A DNA stretch of 40,568 bases from NCBI RefSeq assembly GCF_000447205.1, contig NZ_AUWY01000054.1, forward strand, positions 1-40,568. Reading direction: 5' to 3'. This document shows positions 1 to 6,755 of this stretch, piece after piece. Numbering within the stretch: position 1 is the first letter of the stretch; the number at the start of each line of letters is the position of its first letter. Source of the DNA: Sphingobium ummariense RL-3. Its GTDB lineage: Bacteria > Pseudomonadota > Alphaproteobacteria > Sphingomonadales > Sphingomonadaceae. The notes beneath the pieces are model-generated. The model did not search any database, was not told the origin of the DNA, and saw only the letters and a list, made by a program, of their open reading frames with translations. A program made the translations under genes and the position numbers.

Positions 1-1
1 C

Positions 2-205
2 GGCGGGGATCGCATGGGCCAGCCCCCTGCAGGTCAGCCCAATGTGTCGCGCGGCAACCGCTACACCCAGCCGAGGCAGGCTCCCGCGCGGCGGGACTGG
101 GGCGCGCGCCCCGCGCCTGGCGCCAGCGTGAGGCAGGCGCCGGCCACGCGCGGCGACGGCCCCCGCGGCCGCGGCTTTTCGGGCGGACGGAGCCGGCCGG
201 ACTGA
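2..205 (+). CDS. 3' end of an unidentified gene (starts before the window)
   Basis: An open frame runs in from the left edge and stops at TGA 203-205. The visible 67 residues are low complexity, rich in Arg, Gly, Pro and Gln, with no recognisable domain, so this looks like the disordered tail of a longer protein. An internal ATG at 14 is possible but has no convincing ribosome-binding site. The stop codon shares its last base with the ATG of the following lipoprotein gene (TGATG), which implies that the two are co-transcribed and translationally coupled. The function cannot be stated. Confidence 0.5.
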   Translation, partial: GGDRMGQPPAGQPNVSRGNRYTQPRQAPARRDWGARPAPGASVRQAPATRGDGPRGRGFSGGRSRPD

Positions 206-873
206 TGCGGATGGCAAGGGGGACCATCGCCGCGCTGGCGGCGCTGATGCTGCTTCCCGCCTGTGACGGGCGGGAGGAGAGCGCGATCGACAATCTCGCC
301 AACGGGGCCAATCCCACGCAGGTCGAGAATAATCTGAAGGCGGAGGCGCAGGCGGTGCTCGAGCCGCTGGTGCCGCCCGCGCCCGGCATGCCCGGCGGAC
401 TGCCGGTTCCGACCGAACCGATGGGCGAGGGGGCGATCGACCCGAGAGGCGCGCAGGGCGCAGCGCAGGTCGTGGAAGGCTATTATGGGCTGCTGGAGGA
501 ACGGCGCTTCGACGATGCGCAGGACCTGTGGAACCAGAAAAGCGCGATCGGCATGGAGGACGACGACCGATTCGCTGCGCGCTTCCGCGGCTTCAGCGAG
601 ATCCACGCGAATATCGGCGCACCCGGACCGGTAGAGGGCGCGGCGGGATCGCTCTATGTCACGGTGCCGGTTCAGGTCTTCGGACGCCTCACCGCGACCG
701 GCAAGCCCTGGTATGCGCTGCGGCAGGTGACGCTTCGGCGGGCCAACGATGTCGACGGATCGACCGAGGAGGAACGCCGCTGGCACATCGAATCGATCGG
801 GCCCTATCAGCCGCCCGCGCAGGCGCCGCTGCAGGCGATTTCCGCCACGGACGGAATGGCCGCGAAGCGGTGA
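205..873 (+). CDS. predicted lipoprotein of unknown function
   Basis: 222 residues. The N-terminus is a type II signal peptide: basic start, a hydrophobic stretch at about residues 7-18, and a lipobox LLPAC with Cys20 as the lipidated residue. Residues 30-85 are Ala/Pro-rich and probably a flexible linker. Residues 88-200 form a compact region beginning with VVEGYYGLLEERRFDDAQ, which resembles small periplasmic domains of the NTF2/TPR-adjacent kind, but I do not recognise a named family. The start overlaps the upstream stop by one base, so it is probably the last gene of an operon that begins outside the window. An IS200-like element follows about 30 bp downstream. Lipoprotein status is confident; the role is unknown. 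Confidence 0.75.
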   Translation: MRMARGTIAALAALMLLPACDGREESAIDNLANGANPTQVENNLKAEAQAVLEPLVPPAPGMPGGLPVPTEPMGEGAIDPRGAQGAAQVVEGYYGLLEERRFDDAQDLWNQKSAIGMEDDDRFAARFRGFSEIHANIGAPGPVEGAAGSLYVTVPVQVFGRLTATGKPWYALRQVTLRRANDVDGSTEEERRWHIESIGPYQPPAQAPLQAISATDGMAAKR

Positions 874-909
874 TGGCGGGTTTTAGAGTCCCCTTGAGGG
901 AGGAACCCC

Positions 910-940
910 TCCGACTTCAGTCGGATGCTGGCTTCAGCCA
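910..940 (+). repeat. left-end subterminal hairpins of the IS200-like element
   Basis: Two adjacent perfect hairpins share the same loop: TCCGAC-TTCA-GTCGGA (910-925) and TGGC-TTCA-GCCA (929-940). The right-end hairpin has the same geometry (6-bp stem, 4-nt loop ending TCA). By analogy with IS608/IS200, one of these should be the TnpA recognition hairpin at the left end. Which of the two is used is not known. Confidence 0.6.
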
Positions 941-953
941 CAGACTCGGCCAG

Positions 954-1025
954 TAGCCTGTACCCTCGGAGAAAAATGAACAGCCCAAAGGGCGAGGGTT
1001 CATTTTTCTCCGAGGGTACAGGCTA
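954..1025 (+). promoter_or_regulatory. 28-bp perfect palindrome covering the tnpA RBS and start
   Basis: Arms 954-981 and 998-1025 are exact reverse complements over 28 bp. The loop contains a further small stem (GCCC 983-986, AAA, GGGC 990-993). The right arm holds the tnpA Shine-Dalgarno GAGGG (1012-1016) and ends on the A of the ATG (1025). Any transcript reading in from outside would therefore bury the RBS and start codon in a very stable stem. IS200 elements are known to use left-end stem-loops to block read-through transcription and tnpA translation, and this structure fits that role. Confidence 0.8.
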
Positions 1026-1443
1026 TGGGCTACAGCAGCGGTTGTCACACGACATTTCATCATCGCTACCATCTGGTCTGGGCGCCGAAATATCGGTTCA
1101 AAGTGCTGCATGGCGAGGTGCGCTTGCGGGTCCGGGAGATCATTCGACAGGTTTGTGCCGAAATGGGCGTGACGATCGTTCATGGCGTACTGTCGCGCGA
1201 TCATGTCCACATGTTCGTGGAAATCCCTCCGCATGTCTCGGTCAGCGACTTCGTTCGCCGTGCCAAGGGGCGATCGTCGCGCAAAATCCAGCAGGAGTTC
1301 GAGCACATCCGCAAGCGCTATTGGGGCCACGCTTCTGGCAGCGCGGTTACTTCTCCACCACGTCCGGCAACATCACCGATGACATCATCCTGCGTTACCT
1401 CGACAAACATGGCCACAAGAACGGCTTCAGCCCCTCGCCATGA
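1025..1443 (+). pseudogene. tnpA: IS200-type transposase TnpA, frameshifted
   Basis: Reads as an IS200/IS605 HUH single-strand transposase. The HUH metal motif is H60-V-H62 (SRDHVHMF), followed by the family stretch KGRSSRKIQQEF and KRYWG. At the GGGG run 1323-1326 the frame breaks. The expected continuation (PRFWQRGYFSTTSGNITDD, then IILRYLDKH carrying the catalytic tyrosine) lies in the +1 frame and stops at TGA 1441-1443. One extra G would give a 139-residue protein of normal family length. As sequenced, the ATG frame runs on through the right-end hairpin to about 1549 and lacks the catalytic Tyr, so the copy should be dead. A sequencing error in the G run is the alternative. It is not a REP-associated RAYT by sequence. 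Confidence 0.85.
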
Positions 1444-1447
1444 TCCT

Positions 1448-1463
1448 ACCGGCGTCAGCCGGT
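1448..1463 (+). repeat. right-end hairpin of the IS200-like element
   Basis: Perfect hairpin ACCGGC-GTCA-GCCGGT starting 4 nt after the restored tnpA stop. Stem length and loop length match the left-end hairpin at 910-925. This is the expected position of the right-end recognition hairpin in IS200/IS605 elements. Confidence 0.6.
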
Positions 1464-1493
1464 CAGTCATTCAGCCGGAGCGGCCAAAGAAAA

Positions 1494-1588
1494 CCGTTCG
1501 GGCTGAGCTTGTCGAAGCCCCGTACTTTTCTTCAAGGCGCTGGATCTGAAGAAGAAGGGAAGCCCTTCGACAAGCTCAGGGCGAACGG
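1494..1588. repeat. REPIN-like inverted repeat, copy 1
   Basis: The left arm (1494-1520) and right arm (1562-1588) are inverted copies of a 27-nt unit with core GAGCTTGTCGAAG, separated by about 41 nt. The arms pair at 23 of 27 positions. Each arm can also fold alone, since the core is flanked by GGGCT...AGCCC in the left arm and GCCCT...AGGGC in the right arm. Copy 2 lies at 39965-40056, and similarity between the copies continues about 30 nt past the right arm. The element sits between the IS end and the cyclophilin terminator. Confidence 0.8.
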
Positions 1589-1630
1589 AGGATGGGTTCG
1601 CTCCCCACCCTAAGCCGCCCCAAATGAAAA

Positions 1631-1665
1631 GCCCCGCCTGACCCGGATGGGTCAGGCGGGGCTTT
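1631..1665. terminator. strong bidirectional Rho-independent terminator
   Basis: A perfect 14-bp GC-rich stem (1631-1644 with 1649-1662) with loop GGAT is flanked by AAAA on the left and TTT on the right. Read on the minus strand it ends in a run of T, 36 bp after the cyclophilin stop codon, so it mainly terminates that gene. It would also stop transcripts coming from the IS side. Confidence 0.85.
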
Positions 1666-1700
1666 CCTCGATACGGTTCCTGACGCGCAGGTCCGAAGCC

Positions 1701-2156
1701 TTATGCCACCGTCGCCTTGACGATCTTGCCCGGCATGCGGGGCGGCTCGCCCTTGGGCAGGGCGTCGACATATTCCATGCCCGACGTCACCTCGCCCCAG
1801 ACGGTGTACTGACCGTCGAGGAAGGTCGCATCATCGAAGCAGATGAAGAACTGGCTGTTGGCGCTGTTGGGGTTCGACGCGCGCGCCATCGAGCAGACGC
1901 CGCGGACATGCGGTTCGCGGCTGAATTCGGCCTTCAGGTCGGACTTTTCGGGATGGCCGCCCATGCCGGTGCCGGTCGGATCCCCGCCCTGCGCCATGAA
2001 GCCGGGAATGACGCGGTGGAACACGACGCCGTCATAGAAGCCTTCCTTGGCATTCTCGACGATACGCGCCACATGGCCGGGCGCGAGGTCCGGGCGCAGC
2101 TTGATCACGACGTCGCCGCCGCTGTCTAGAGTAAGGGTAAGCGTCTCGTCGGCCAT
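1701..2156 (-). CDS. cyclophilin-type peptidyl-prolyl cis-trans isomerase
   Basis: 151 residues, the length of a single-domain bacterial cyclophilin. The active-site stretch FHRVIPGFMAQGGD (residues 46-59, catalytic Arg48) and the SQFFICF strand (101-107) are intact, and W120 lies at the usual ligand-pocket position. There is no signal peptide, so it is cytoplasmic (PpiB-like) and catalyses proline isomerisation during protein folding. The start is the ATG at 2156, preceded by GAGAGGA at good spacing. The open frame continues far upstream, but only as a shadow of mgtE on the other strand. It is monocistronic, ends at the 1631-1665 terminator and is divergent from mgtE. Confidence 0.92.
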   Translation of the reverse strand: MADETLTLTLDSGGDVVIKLRPDLAPGHVARIVENAKEGFYDGVVFHRVIPGFMAQGGDPTGTGMGGHPEKSDLKAEFSREPHVRGVCSMARASNPNSANSQFFICFDDATFLDGQYTVWGEVTSGMEYVDALPKGEPPRMPGKIVKATVA

Positions 2157-2227
2157 GATGATCCTCTCATGTCGGGAAGGAATGTCAGCGACCATATAGA
2201 GGCTGCTGCGCGCGATGGAAGCGCTAC

Positions 2228-2255
2228 CGACCGGAACGCCGCGGAGTTCCGGTCG
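2228..2255. promoter_or_regulatory. 10-bp stem-loop in the ppi/mgtE divergent region
   Basis: CGACCGGAAC (2228-2237) is the exact reverse complement of GTTCCGGTCG (2246-2255), with an 8-nt loop. It lies between the divergent starts at 2156 and 2328, where both promoters must be. It has no T-tract and so is not a standard terminator. It may be an operator or leader hairpin. I do not see the conserved features of an M-box Mg2+ riboswitch, and the region is only 171 bp. Confidence 0.4.
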
Positions 2256-2327
2256 CGCATATTGCATTTCCATGCTGCATGGGCGAAAGCAGCCGGATGA
2301 TACAGGATCCGGACAGTTGGGGACGCC

Positions 2328-3767
2328 ATGAGCGAGCGAGCCGATACGGCCGAACCCCGGCCGGACGAAGAGCGGATTGACGACCTCCCGCTGGAGGAAG
2401 CCGAATCCAGCCATGACGAGGACGACCGGCTTAAGCCCGAATTCGTCGCCGCCGTGCGCGAGGCGGCGGAGGAAGGCGATGGCGAGCGCGCGCGCGAGCT
2501 GGTGTCGCCGCTCCATCCCGCCGACATCGCCGACCTGCTGGAACTCGTCCCGTCGGAGGAGCGCGGCGCGGTGGCGGCGGCGCTGGGCGACCTGGTCGGC
2601 GCCGAGGTGCTCTCCGAGCTCAATGACTATGTGCGCGACGACCTGCTGGGCGCGCTGGCGCCGCGCCAGGTTGCCGAGTTCGCAGCCGAGCTGGACACCG
2701 ACGACGCGGTCGCGATCATCGAGGACCTGGAGGAGGAGGACCAGCAGGCCGTCCTCGACGCGCTCGACCCGGAGGATCGCGCCGCGATCGAGAGCGCGCT
2801 GTCCTATCCCGAGGAGTCCGCCGGCCGCCTGATGCAGCGCGACCTGGTCGCGGTGCCCGAGCATATGACGGTCGGCCAGGTCATCGATTATCTGCGCGAC
2901 AATCGCGACCTGACGAGCGACTTCTGGGAAATCTTCGTGGTGGACGAGCAGCACCGGCCGATCGGCACCTGCCAGCTGTCCTGGATCCTCACCTGTCCGC
3001 GCGCCATCGCCATGGCGGACCTGATGAAGCGCGAGCAGACGCTGATTCCGGTCGATATGGATCAGGAGGAAGTGGCGCTGCGCTTCCAGAAATATGCGCT
3101 GATCTCCGCCGCGGTGGTCGATGCCAGCGGGCGGCTGGTCGGCATGATCACGGTGGATGACATCGTCCACATCATTTCCGAGGAAGCGGGCGAGGACATA
3201 TTGCGCCTGTCGGGCGCGGGCGAGGGCGACATCAACGAGCCGGTGATGGACAGCTATCGCGCGCGCGTGCGCTGGCTGCTGACCAACCTGCTGACCGCGC
3301 TGGTCGCGTCCACGATCATCGGTATCTTCGAAGGGACGATCGAGAAGATGGTGGCGCTCGCCACGCTGATGCCGATCGTCGCGGGCGTGGGCGGCAATGC
3401 CGGCAGCCAGACCATGGCGGTGACCGTGCGCGCGCTCGCCACCAACCAGATCACCGGGACCAACACCCGCCGCACCATATTGCGCGAGATTCGCGTCGCG
3501 CTGCTGAACGGGGCGACGGTGGCGCTGGTGCTGGGCATCGGCGTGTCGCTGGTCTTCTGGAATGGCCATCTGGGCGTGGTGATCGCGGCGGCGATGATGA
3601 CCAATATCGTGACGGCGGGCCTGGCGGGGGCGGCGGTGCCGCTGGCCTTCGACCGGCTGAACCTCGACCCGGCGGTCGCCTCCTCGATCTTCGTCACCAT
3701 GATCACCGATTCGATGGGATTCCTCGCCTTTCTCGGCCTCGCGACGGCGGCGGGATTGACCGGCTGA
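2328..3767 (+). CDS. mgtE: MgtE-family magnesium transporter
   Basis: 479 residues with the full MgtE layout: an acidic N-terminus, an MgtE-N superhelical domain (about 40-165), two CBS domains (about 167-225 and 232-290) that sense intracellular Mg2+, a connecting helix, and a five-helix membrane domain from about 318. The signature MPIVAGVGGNAGSQT (348-362) is intact. D461 in MITDSMGF matches the pore aspartate essential in the Thermus protein. It should act as a Mg2+-gated inner-membrane Mg2+ channel. Two short genes of unknown function follow at gaps of 23 and 29 bp and probably share the transcript. Confidence 0.95.
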   Translation: MSERADTAEPRPDEERIDDLPLEEAESSHDEDDRLKPEFVAAVREAAEEGDGERARELVSPLHPADIADLLELVPSEERGAVAAALGDLVGAEVLSELNDYVRDDLLGALAPRQVAEFAAELDTDDAVAIIEDLEEEDQQAVLDALDPEDRAAIESALSYPEESAGRLMQRDLVAVPEHMTVGQVIDYLRDNRDLTSDFWEIFVVDEQHRPIGTCQLSWILTCPRAIAMADLMKREQTLIPVDMDQEEVALRFQKYALISAAVVDASGRLVGMITVDDIVHIISEEAGEDILRLSGAGEGDINEPVMDSYRARVRWLLTNLLTALVASTIIGIFEGTIEKMVALATLMPIVAGVGGNAGSQTMAVTVRALATNQITGTNTRRTILREIRVALLNGATVALVLGIGVSLVFWNGHLGVVIAAAMMTNIVTAGLAGAAVPLAFDRLNLDPAVASSIFVTMITDSMGFLAFLGLATAAGLTG

Positions 3768-3790
3768 GCTTGCGCCCCATCTAGGCTGCG

Positions 3791-4195
3791 ATGCCCCTTC
3801 ACCTCACCAAGATCGCCTTCCGCAGCGAAAGCCCCGACAGCCTGCGCGCCTGGCTGGAAAGCCATGCGGACGAGGGCGAGGCGCGGATGACGACCCGCTA
3901 CCTGCCCAAGCGGGTCGAGGAGCTGGCGGGCGGGTCGCTCTACTGGATACACGGCCATATGCTGGTCGGCCGCAGCCCGATCCTGGGGTTCCAGGAGACC
4001 GGGCAGGGCCGTTACTGGATCCGGCTGGAGCCGCGCCTGATCGCCGTGCGCTCCATGCCCAAGCGGGCGCATCAGGGCTGGCGCTATCTGGCGGAGGAGG
4101 ACGCGCCGCCCGATCTCGCGGCGGGCGAGGTCGACGACCTGCACGCCATGCCCAAGGTGCTGCGCGGCGAGCTGGCGCGGCTGGGGCTGGTGTAG
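3791..4195 (+). CDS. DUF1489 family protein
   Basis: 134 residues, the usual length for this alphaproteobacterial family. Typical features are the N-terminal LHLTKIAF, the central GSLYWIHGHMLVGRSPILGF and the C-terminal GWRYLAEEDAPPDL. It has no signal peptide or membrane segment and is soluble by sequence. Function is unknown. It begins 23 bp after mgtE on the same strand, so it is probably co-transcribed, followed after 29 bp by a DUF4169 gene. Confidence 0.85.
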   Translation: MPLHLTKIAFRSESPDSLRAWLESHADEGEARMTTRYLPKRVEELAGGSLYWIHGHMLVGRSPILGFQETGQGRYWIRLEPRLIAVRSMPKRAHQGWRYLAEEDAPPDLAAGEVDDLHAMPKVLRGELARLGLV

Positions 4196-4224
4196 CGTCC
4201 GCCTTCGCCGCTATAAGGCCGGCC

Positions 4225-4410
4225 ATGGCGGACATCATCAACCTGCGGATGGCGCGCAAGGCGAAGGCGCGGGCCGATGCCGAAAGGCAGGCTGCCGCCA
4301 ATCGCGCGAAGTTCGGCCGCAGCAAGGCGGAACGCCAGCAGACCGAACGGGAGGCGGCGAAGCTGGCCAAGGCGCTGGACGGCGCCGAGCGGGACCGCGG
4401 CGACACCTAG
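4225..4410 (+). CDS. DUF4169 family small protein
   Basis: 61 residues, highly charged and almost wholly helical by composition, beginning MADIINLRMARKAKARA, the typical opening of DUF4169. Arg, Lys, Glu and Ala dominate, which suggests a coiled coil or a nucleic-acid-associated peptide, but no function is known. It closely follows the DUF1489 gene, and these two families often occur together in alphaproteobacteria. Its stop lies 23 bp from the end of the convergent udgX gene. Confidence 0.82.
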   Translation: MADIINLRMARKAKARADAERQAAANRAKFGRSKAERQQTEREAAKLAKALDGAERDRGDT

Positions 4411-4433
4411 AGGCTGTTTGCGCTGCTGCGAAC

Positions 4434-5831
4434 TCACGCCAACGCTTTTGCGCGCTCGCCGATCGTTCGCAATTCCTCCACGAACCGTGCCCGCTCCTCT
4501 GCCTTGCGCGCCGGATCCGGCAGGCGCAGCAGGAAGCTGGGATGCACCGTCACCCAGCCTTCCGCGCCACTTTCGAGCGCGATCGGACTGCCGCGCGTCT
4601 TGCCGATCGTCACCGCCTTGCCCAGCAGCGCCCGCGCCGCCGTTGCGCCCAGCGCCACGACCAGGCGCGGCCGCAGCAGGTCGATTTCCTGCGTCAGCCA
4701 CCAGCGGCAGGCGTTGATCTCGGGCGTCTCGGGCGTCTGGTGGATGCGCCGCTTGCCGCGCCGTTCATGCTTGAAATGCTTGACGGCGTTGGTGACATAG
4801 GCCCGGCCGCGGTCGATCCCGGCCTCCTCGAGCGCCCGGTCGAACAATTGCCCGGCGGGGCCGACGAAGGGGCGCCCGGCCAGATCCTCCTGGTCGCCCG
4901 GCTGCTCGCCGATAAAGACCAGCGGCGCGTCGAGCGGGCCTTCGCCGAACACCGTCTGCGTCGCGTCGAGGTAGAGGGGACAGCGGGTGCAGCCCATCGC
5001 CTCCTCGCGCAGGGCGGCCCAGGCCGTCGCGGCGTTGCCGGGCCGTGCGGGCGGAGCGGGGGACGCCGCGATCATGGCTGCCTCGCGGCCCTGCGCCCCT
5101 GCCACAAGGCCGGGGATGAGCGCCGCTTCGGGTAGGTTGCGCCAATATTTGCGCGGCATTTCCGACAGCATGGCGCCGACCTTGAGCCGGGCGGGGTTGA
5201 AGATCGCGGCATAATAGCCCTTCCAGATGTCCTCGACCGGGTCTTTCGCCGGCGCGTCGCCGCGCGTGGCGCCCGGCCCCTCCGTCAACGTCTCGCCGTC
5301 CCAATGGATGCTGAGCTCCGGCGTCAGGATCGACCAGCGCATCGAGGCGAAGCGGCGGACGAAGAAGCCGGCATTGGCGCGGACGATATGGTGATCGGGT
5401 TCGAACCAGGCGACGAAGCGTGATCCGCCATCGTCCTCCACCTCGCGGAAGCGGACGAAGGCGCGCATCTTGTGGATGTCCCGCCGCACCGCCTTCGCCA
5501 GCTGCTCCACCCGCCGCAGCAGCGGATCGGCGCGGTCCTCCATCATGCCGGGCCGCGCCCTGACCGCGATCAGCAGCGCATAGAGCAGCCCGAACCGTTC
5601 AGGGTCACGATGCAGGATCGCGCTCTCCGCAAGCTCGACAAAGGGGCGCGGCACCGAAAAGGCCGCCGCTCCGGCGGGCGGCGGTGGCGCATCCGTGGCG
5701 AAGAGATCGTCCGCCTCGCCCCGCACCTGCCAAGCTATCGCGCCGGGCTTCACCCCCGCCAGGGCGAAGCCGCGCGCTGCCTTACGCCAGCCCTCGAAAT
5801 CGTCGGGCGCGTCGAGCAGCGCGCGAACCAT
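4434..5831 (-). CDS. UdgX-type uracil-DNA glycosylase fused to a DUF4130-like domain
   Basis: 465 residues in two parts. Residues 1-240 match the DNA-metabolism domain linked to radical SAM genes (TIGR03915/DUF4130 type), beginning with PDDFEGWRKAARGFALAGV. Residues 270-460 are a UdgX-type family-4 uracil-DNA glycosylase: an Fe-S start C281-x2-C284, GEQPGDQED (308-316), the diagnostic KRRIH loop (360-364) whose His364 forms a covalent bond to the abasic sugar in UdgX, C375, and HPS (430-432). Only three cluster cysteines are visible; the fourth family-4 position falls on H352. The start ATG has GGAG upstream. It is followed at 23 bp by the convergent DUF4169 gene, and its radical-SAM partner lies upstream (6756-8035). 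Role: uracil recognition and repair in DNA. Confidence 0.92.
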   Translation of the reverse strand: MVRALLDAPDDFEGWRKAARGFALAGVKPGAIAWQVRGEADDLFATDAPPPPAGAAAFSVPRPFVELAESAILHRDPERFGLLYALLIAVRARPGMMEDRADPLLRRVEQLAKAVRRDIHKMRAFVRFREVEDDGGSRFVAWFEPDHHIVRANAGFFVRRFASMRWSILTPELSIHWDGETLTEGPGATRGDAPAKDPVEDIWKGYYAAIFNPARLKVGAMLSEMPRKYWRNLPEAALIPGLVAGAQGREAAMIAASPAPPARPGNAATAWAALREEAMGCTRCPLYLDATQTVFGEGPLDAPLVFIGEQPGDQEDLAGRPFVGPAGQLFDRALEEAGIDRGRAYVTNAVKHFKHERRGKRRIHQTPETPEINACRWWLTQEIDLLRPRLVVALGATAARALLGKAVTIGKTRGSPIALESGAEGWVTVHPSFLLRLPDPARKAEERARFVEELRTIGERAKALA

Positions 5832-5838
5832 TCGGCTC

Positions 5839-6303
5839 CTAGTCCTGCTGTGCTGCCCGCTCCAGTTCGGCGGGCTTGCGGCGCGCGAACACCGCCGCGA
5901 GCTTCTGTTCCTCTGCGTCGCTCAGTTCCTTCGCGGCGTCGGGGAACATTTCCTCCTCTTCCTCCTCGATATGGTGGAGATAGCGCTTTTTCAGCTGGGA
6001 AAAGGTCTCGCGCCATTCCGGGCCGTTGAAGGCCTGATCCTCCATCTCCTCCAGATAGTCGTCGATCTCCTTGTGCTCGGAGACGCTGTGCTGCGCATCC
6101 TCGCGCAGGTCGGGGCGCGCCAGCATCGTGGCGTAGAGCGTCTCCTCCTCCGCGGCGGCATGGGCCGTCACCTCGACCCGGAACTGCTCGAACAGCTTTT
6201 CCAGCCGGTCCGGCTCATCGGCGGCATCGTCCATCTTCGCCAGCAGCTGGCGGTGGGCGTCATGATCCTGCTTCAGGCGATCGAAAATCGTGGCGTCGGC
6301 CAT
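5839..6303 (-). CDS. hemerythrin-domain protein
   Basis: 154 residues forming a four-helix HHE/hemerythrin domain. Candidate iron ligands are the histidines of QDHDAHR near the start, TAHAAAEEE (about residue 48), SEHKEID and YLHHIEEEEEE in the last helix. Such proteins bind a di-iron centre and take part in O2, NO or iron handling; which applies here cannot be told. I chose ATG 6303, which has GAGGAG 8 nt upstream; a TTG at 6309 has poor spacing. It lies 7 bp upstream of udgX, so the two are almost certainly co-transcribed, which suggests oxidative or iron protection of an Fe-S repair enzyme (inference). Confidence 0.85.
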   Translation of the reverse strand: MADATIFDRLKQDHDAHRQLLAKMDDAADEPDRLEKLFEQFRVEVTAHAAAEEETLYATMLARPDLREDAQHSVSEHKEIDDYLEEMEDQAFNGPEWRETFSQLKKRYLHHIEEEEEEMFPDAAKELSDAEEQKLAAVFARRKPAELERAAQQD

Positions 6304-6364
6304 GGGCAATGCTCCTCAGCTTGTGGAGGAGACAACGAGGCCGCGCTGATTTGGGTCCGGCCGG

Positions 6365-6718
6365 TCAGCCGAACAGTGCGCGGAAGATGATCGCCACCGG
6401 AATCCAGAGCAGCGCGCCCAGTATGCTGGCGCCCCATATCTGCAGCAGGTCGCGCCGGTAGCGCAGCGCGAGGCCGCTGCGTGACAGGTCGCTCGCGTCC
6501 AGCAGCTCCCAGCGCCGCTCCAGCCCGCGCGCCGCGATGGCGAAGCCGCCGATCGCGACGACGATGCCGAGATGGAGGACCAGCGATCCCCCCATCCTGG
6601 CCACGATGCCGATCTGCAGGAGACAGAAAATGACGAGCGCTGCCGCGAGATGCGAACTGATGCGCTTTGCGAAGCCGATCCGCCGACCGGCCGGTTCCAT
6701 GGTATAATGCGTCGCCAA
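6365..6718 (-). CDS. small membrane protein of unknown function
   Basis: Up to 117 residues with three hydrophobic segments (about residues 23-41, 44-62 and 94-115) separated by a basic, Arg-rich loop, consistent with an inner-membrane protein. I recognise no family. The start is uncertain. TTG 6718 has a good AAGGGGG 8 nt upstream, while ATG 6700 has no clear ribosome-binding site and would give 111 residues. It sits between the radical-SAM gene and the hemerythrin gene on the same strand, so it is probably part of the same transcript. Confidence 0.65.
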   Translation of the reverse strand: MATHYTMEPAGRRIGFAKRISSHLAAALVIFCLLQIGIVARMGGSLVLHLGIVVAIGGFAIAARGLERRWELLDASDLSRSGLALRYRRDLLQIWGASILGALLWIPVAIIFRALFG

Positions 6719-6755
6719 GACCCAGACCCCCTTGAAGACTGCTGCACGCAGAATT

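Larger units (their letters stand above)
905..1470 (+). mobile_element. IS200/IS605-family insertion sequence (tnpA only, defective)
   Basis: A unit of roughly 0.57 kb with a single tnpA-like gene, flanked by small subterminal hairpins instead of the terminal inverted repeats of DDE elements. The left end carries two hairpins (910-925 and 929-940) plus a large palindrome (954-1025). The right end carries one hairpin (1448-1463). Elements of this family move as single-stranded circles and recognise such hairpins. No tnpB is present, as in IS200 itself. The outer ends are approximate because the cleavage tetranucleotides cannot be fixed from one copy. The element lies between the lipoprotein gene and the cyclophilin gene and disrupts neither. 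Confidence 0.75.

Noticed and set aside
1025..1443. Calling the transposase a RAYT responsible for the REPIN-like repeats
   Set aside because: Its sequence follows IS200 TnpA (GRSSRK, KRYWG, GYFSTTSGN) and its flanking hairpins do not contain the GAGCTTGTCGAAG core, so the two are probably unrelated neighbours.
1494..1588. Rho-independent terminator in the REPIN-like repeat
   Set aside because: The arms pair but there is no T-run, and a proper terminator lies just downstream at 1631-1665; the element recurs elsewhere as a mobile-type repeat.
2157..2327. M-box magnesium riboswitch upstream of mgtE
   Set aside because: The leader is short and only one simple hairpin is visible; the multi-helix M-box core is not seen.
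2157..3569. Long N-terminal extension of the cyclophilin frame into mgtE
   Set aside because: The extension is antisense to mgtE and low complexity; the ATG at 2156 has a proper RBS and gives a normal cyclophilin length.
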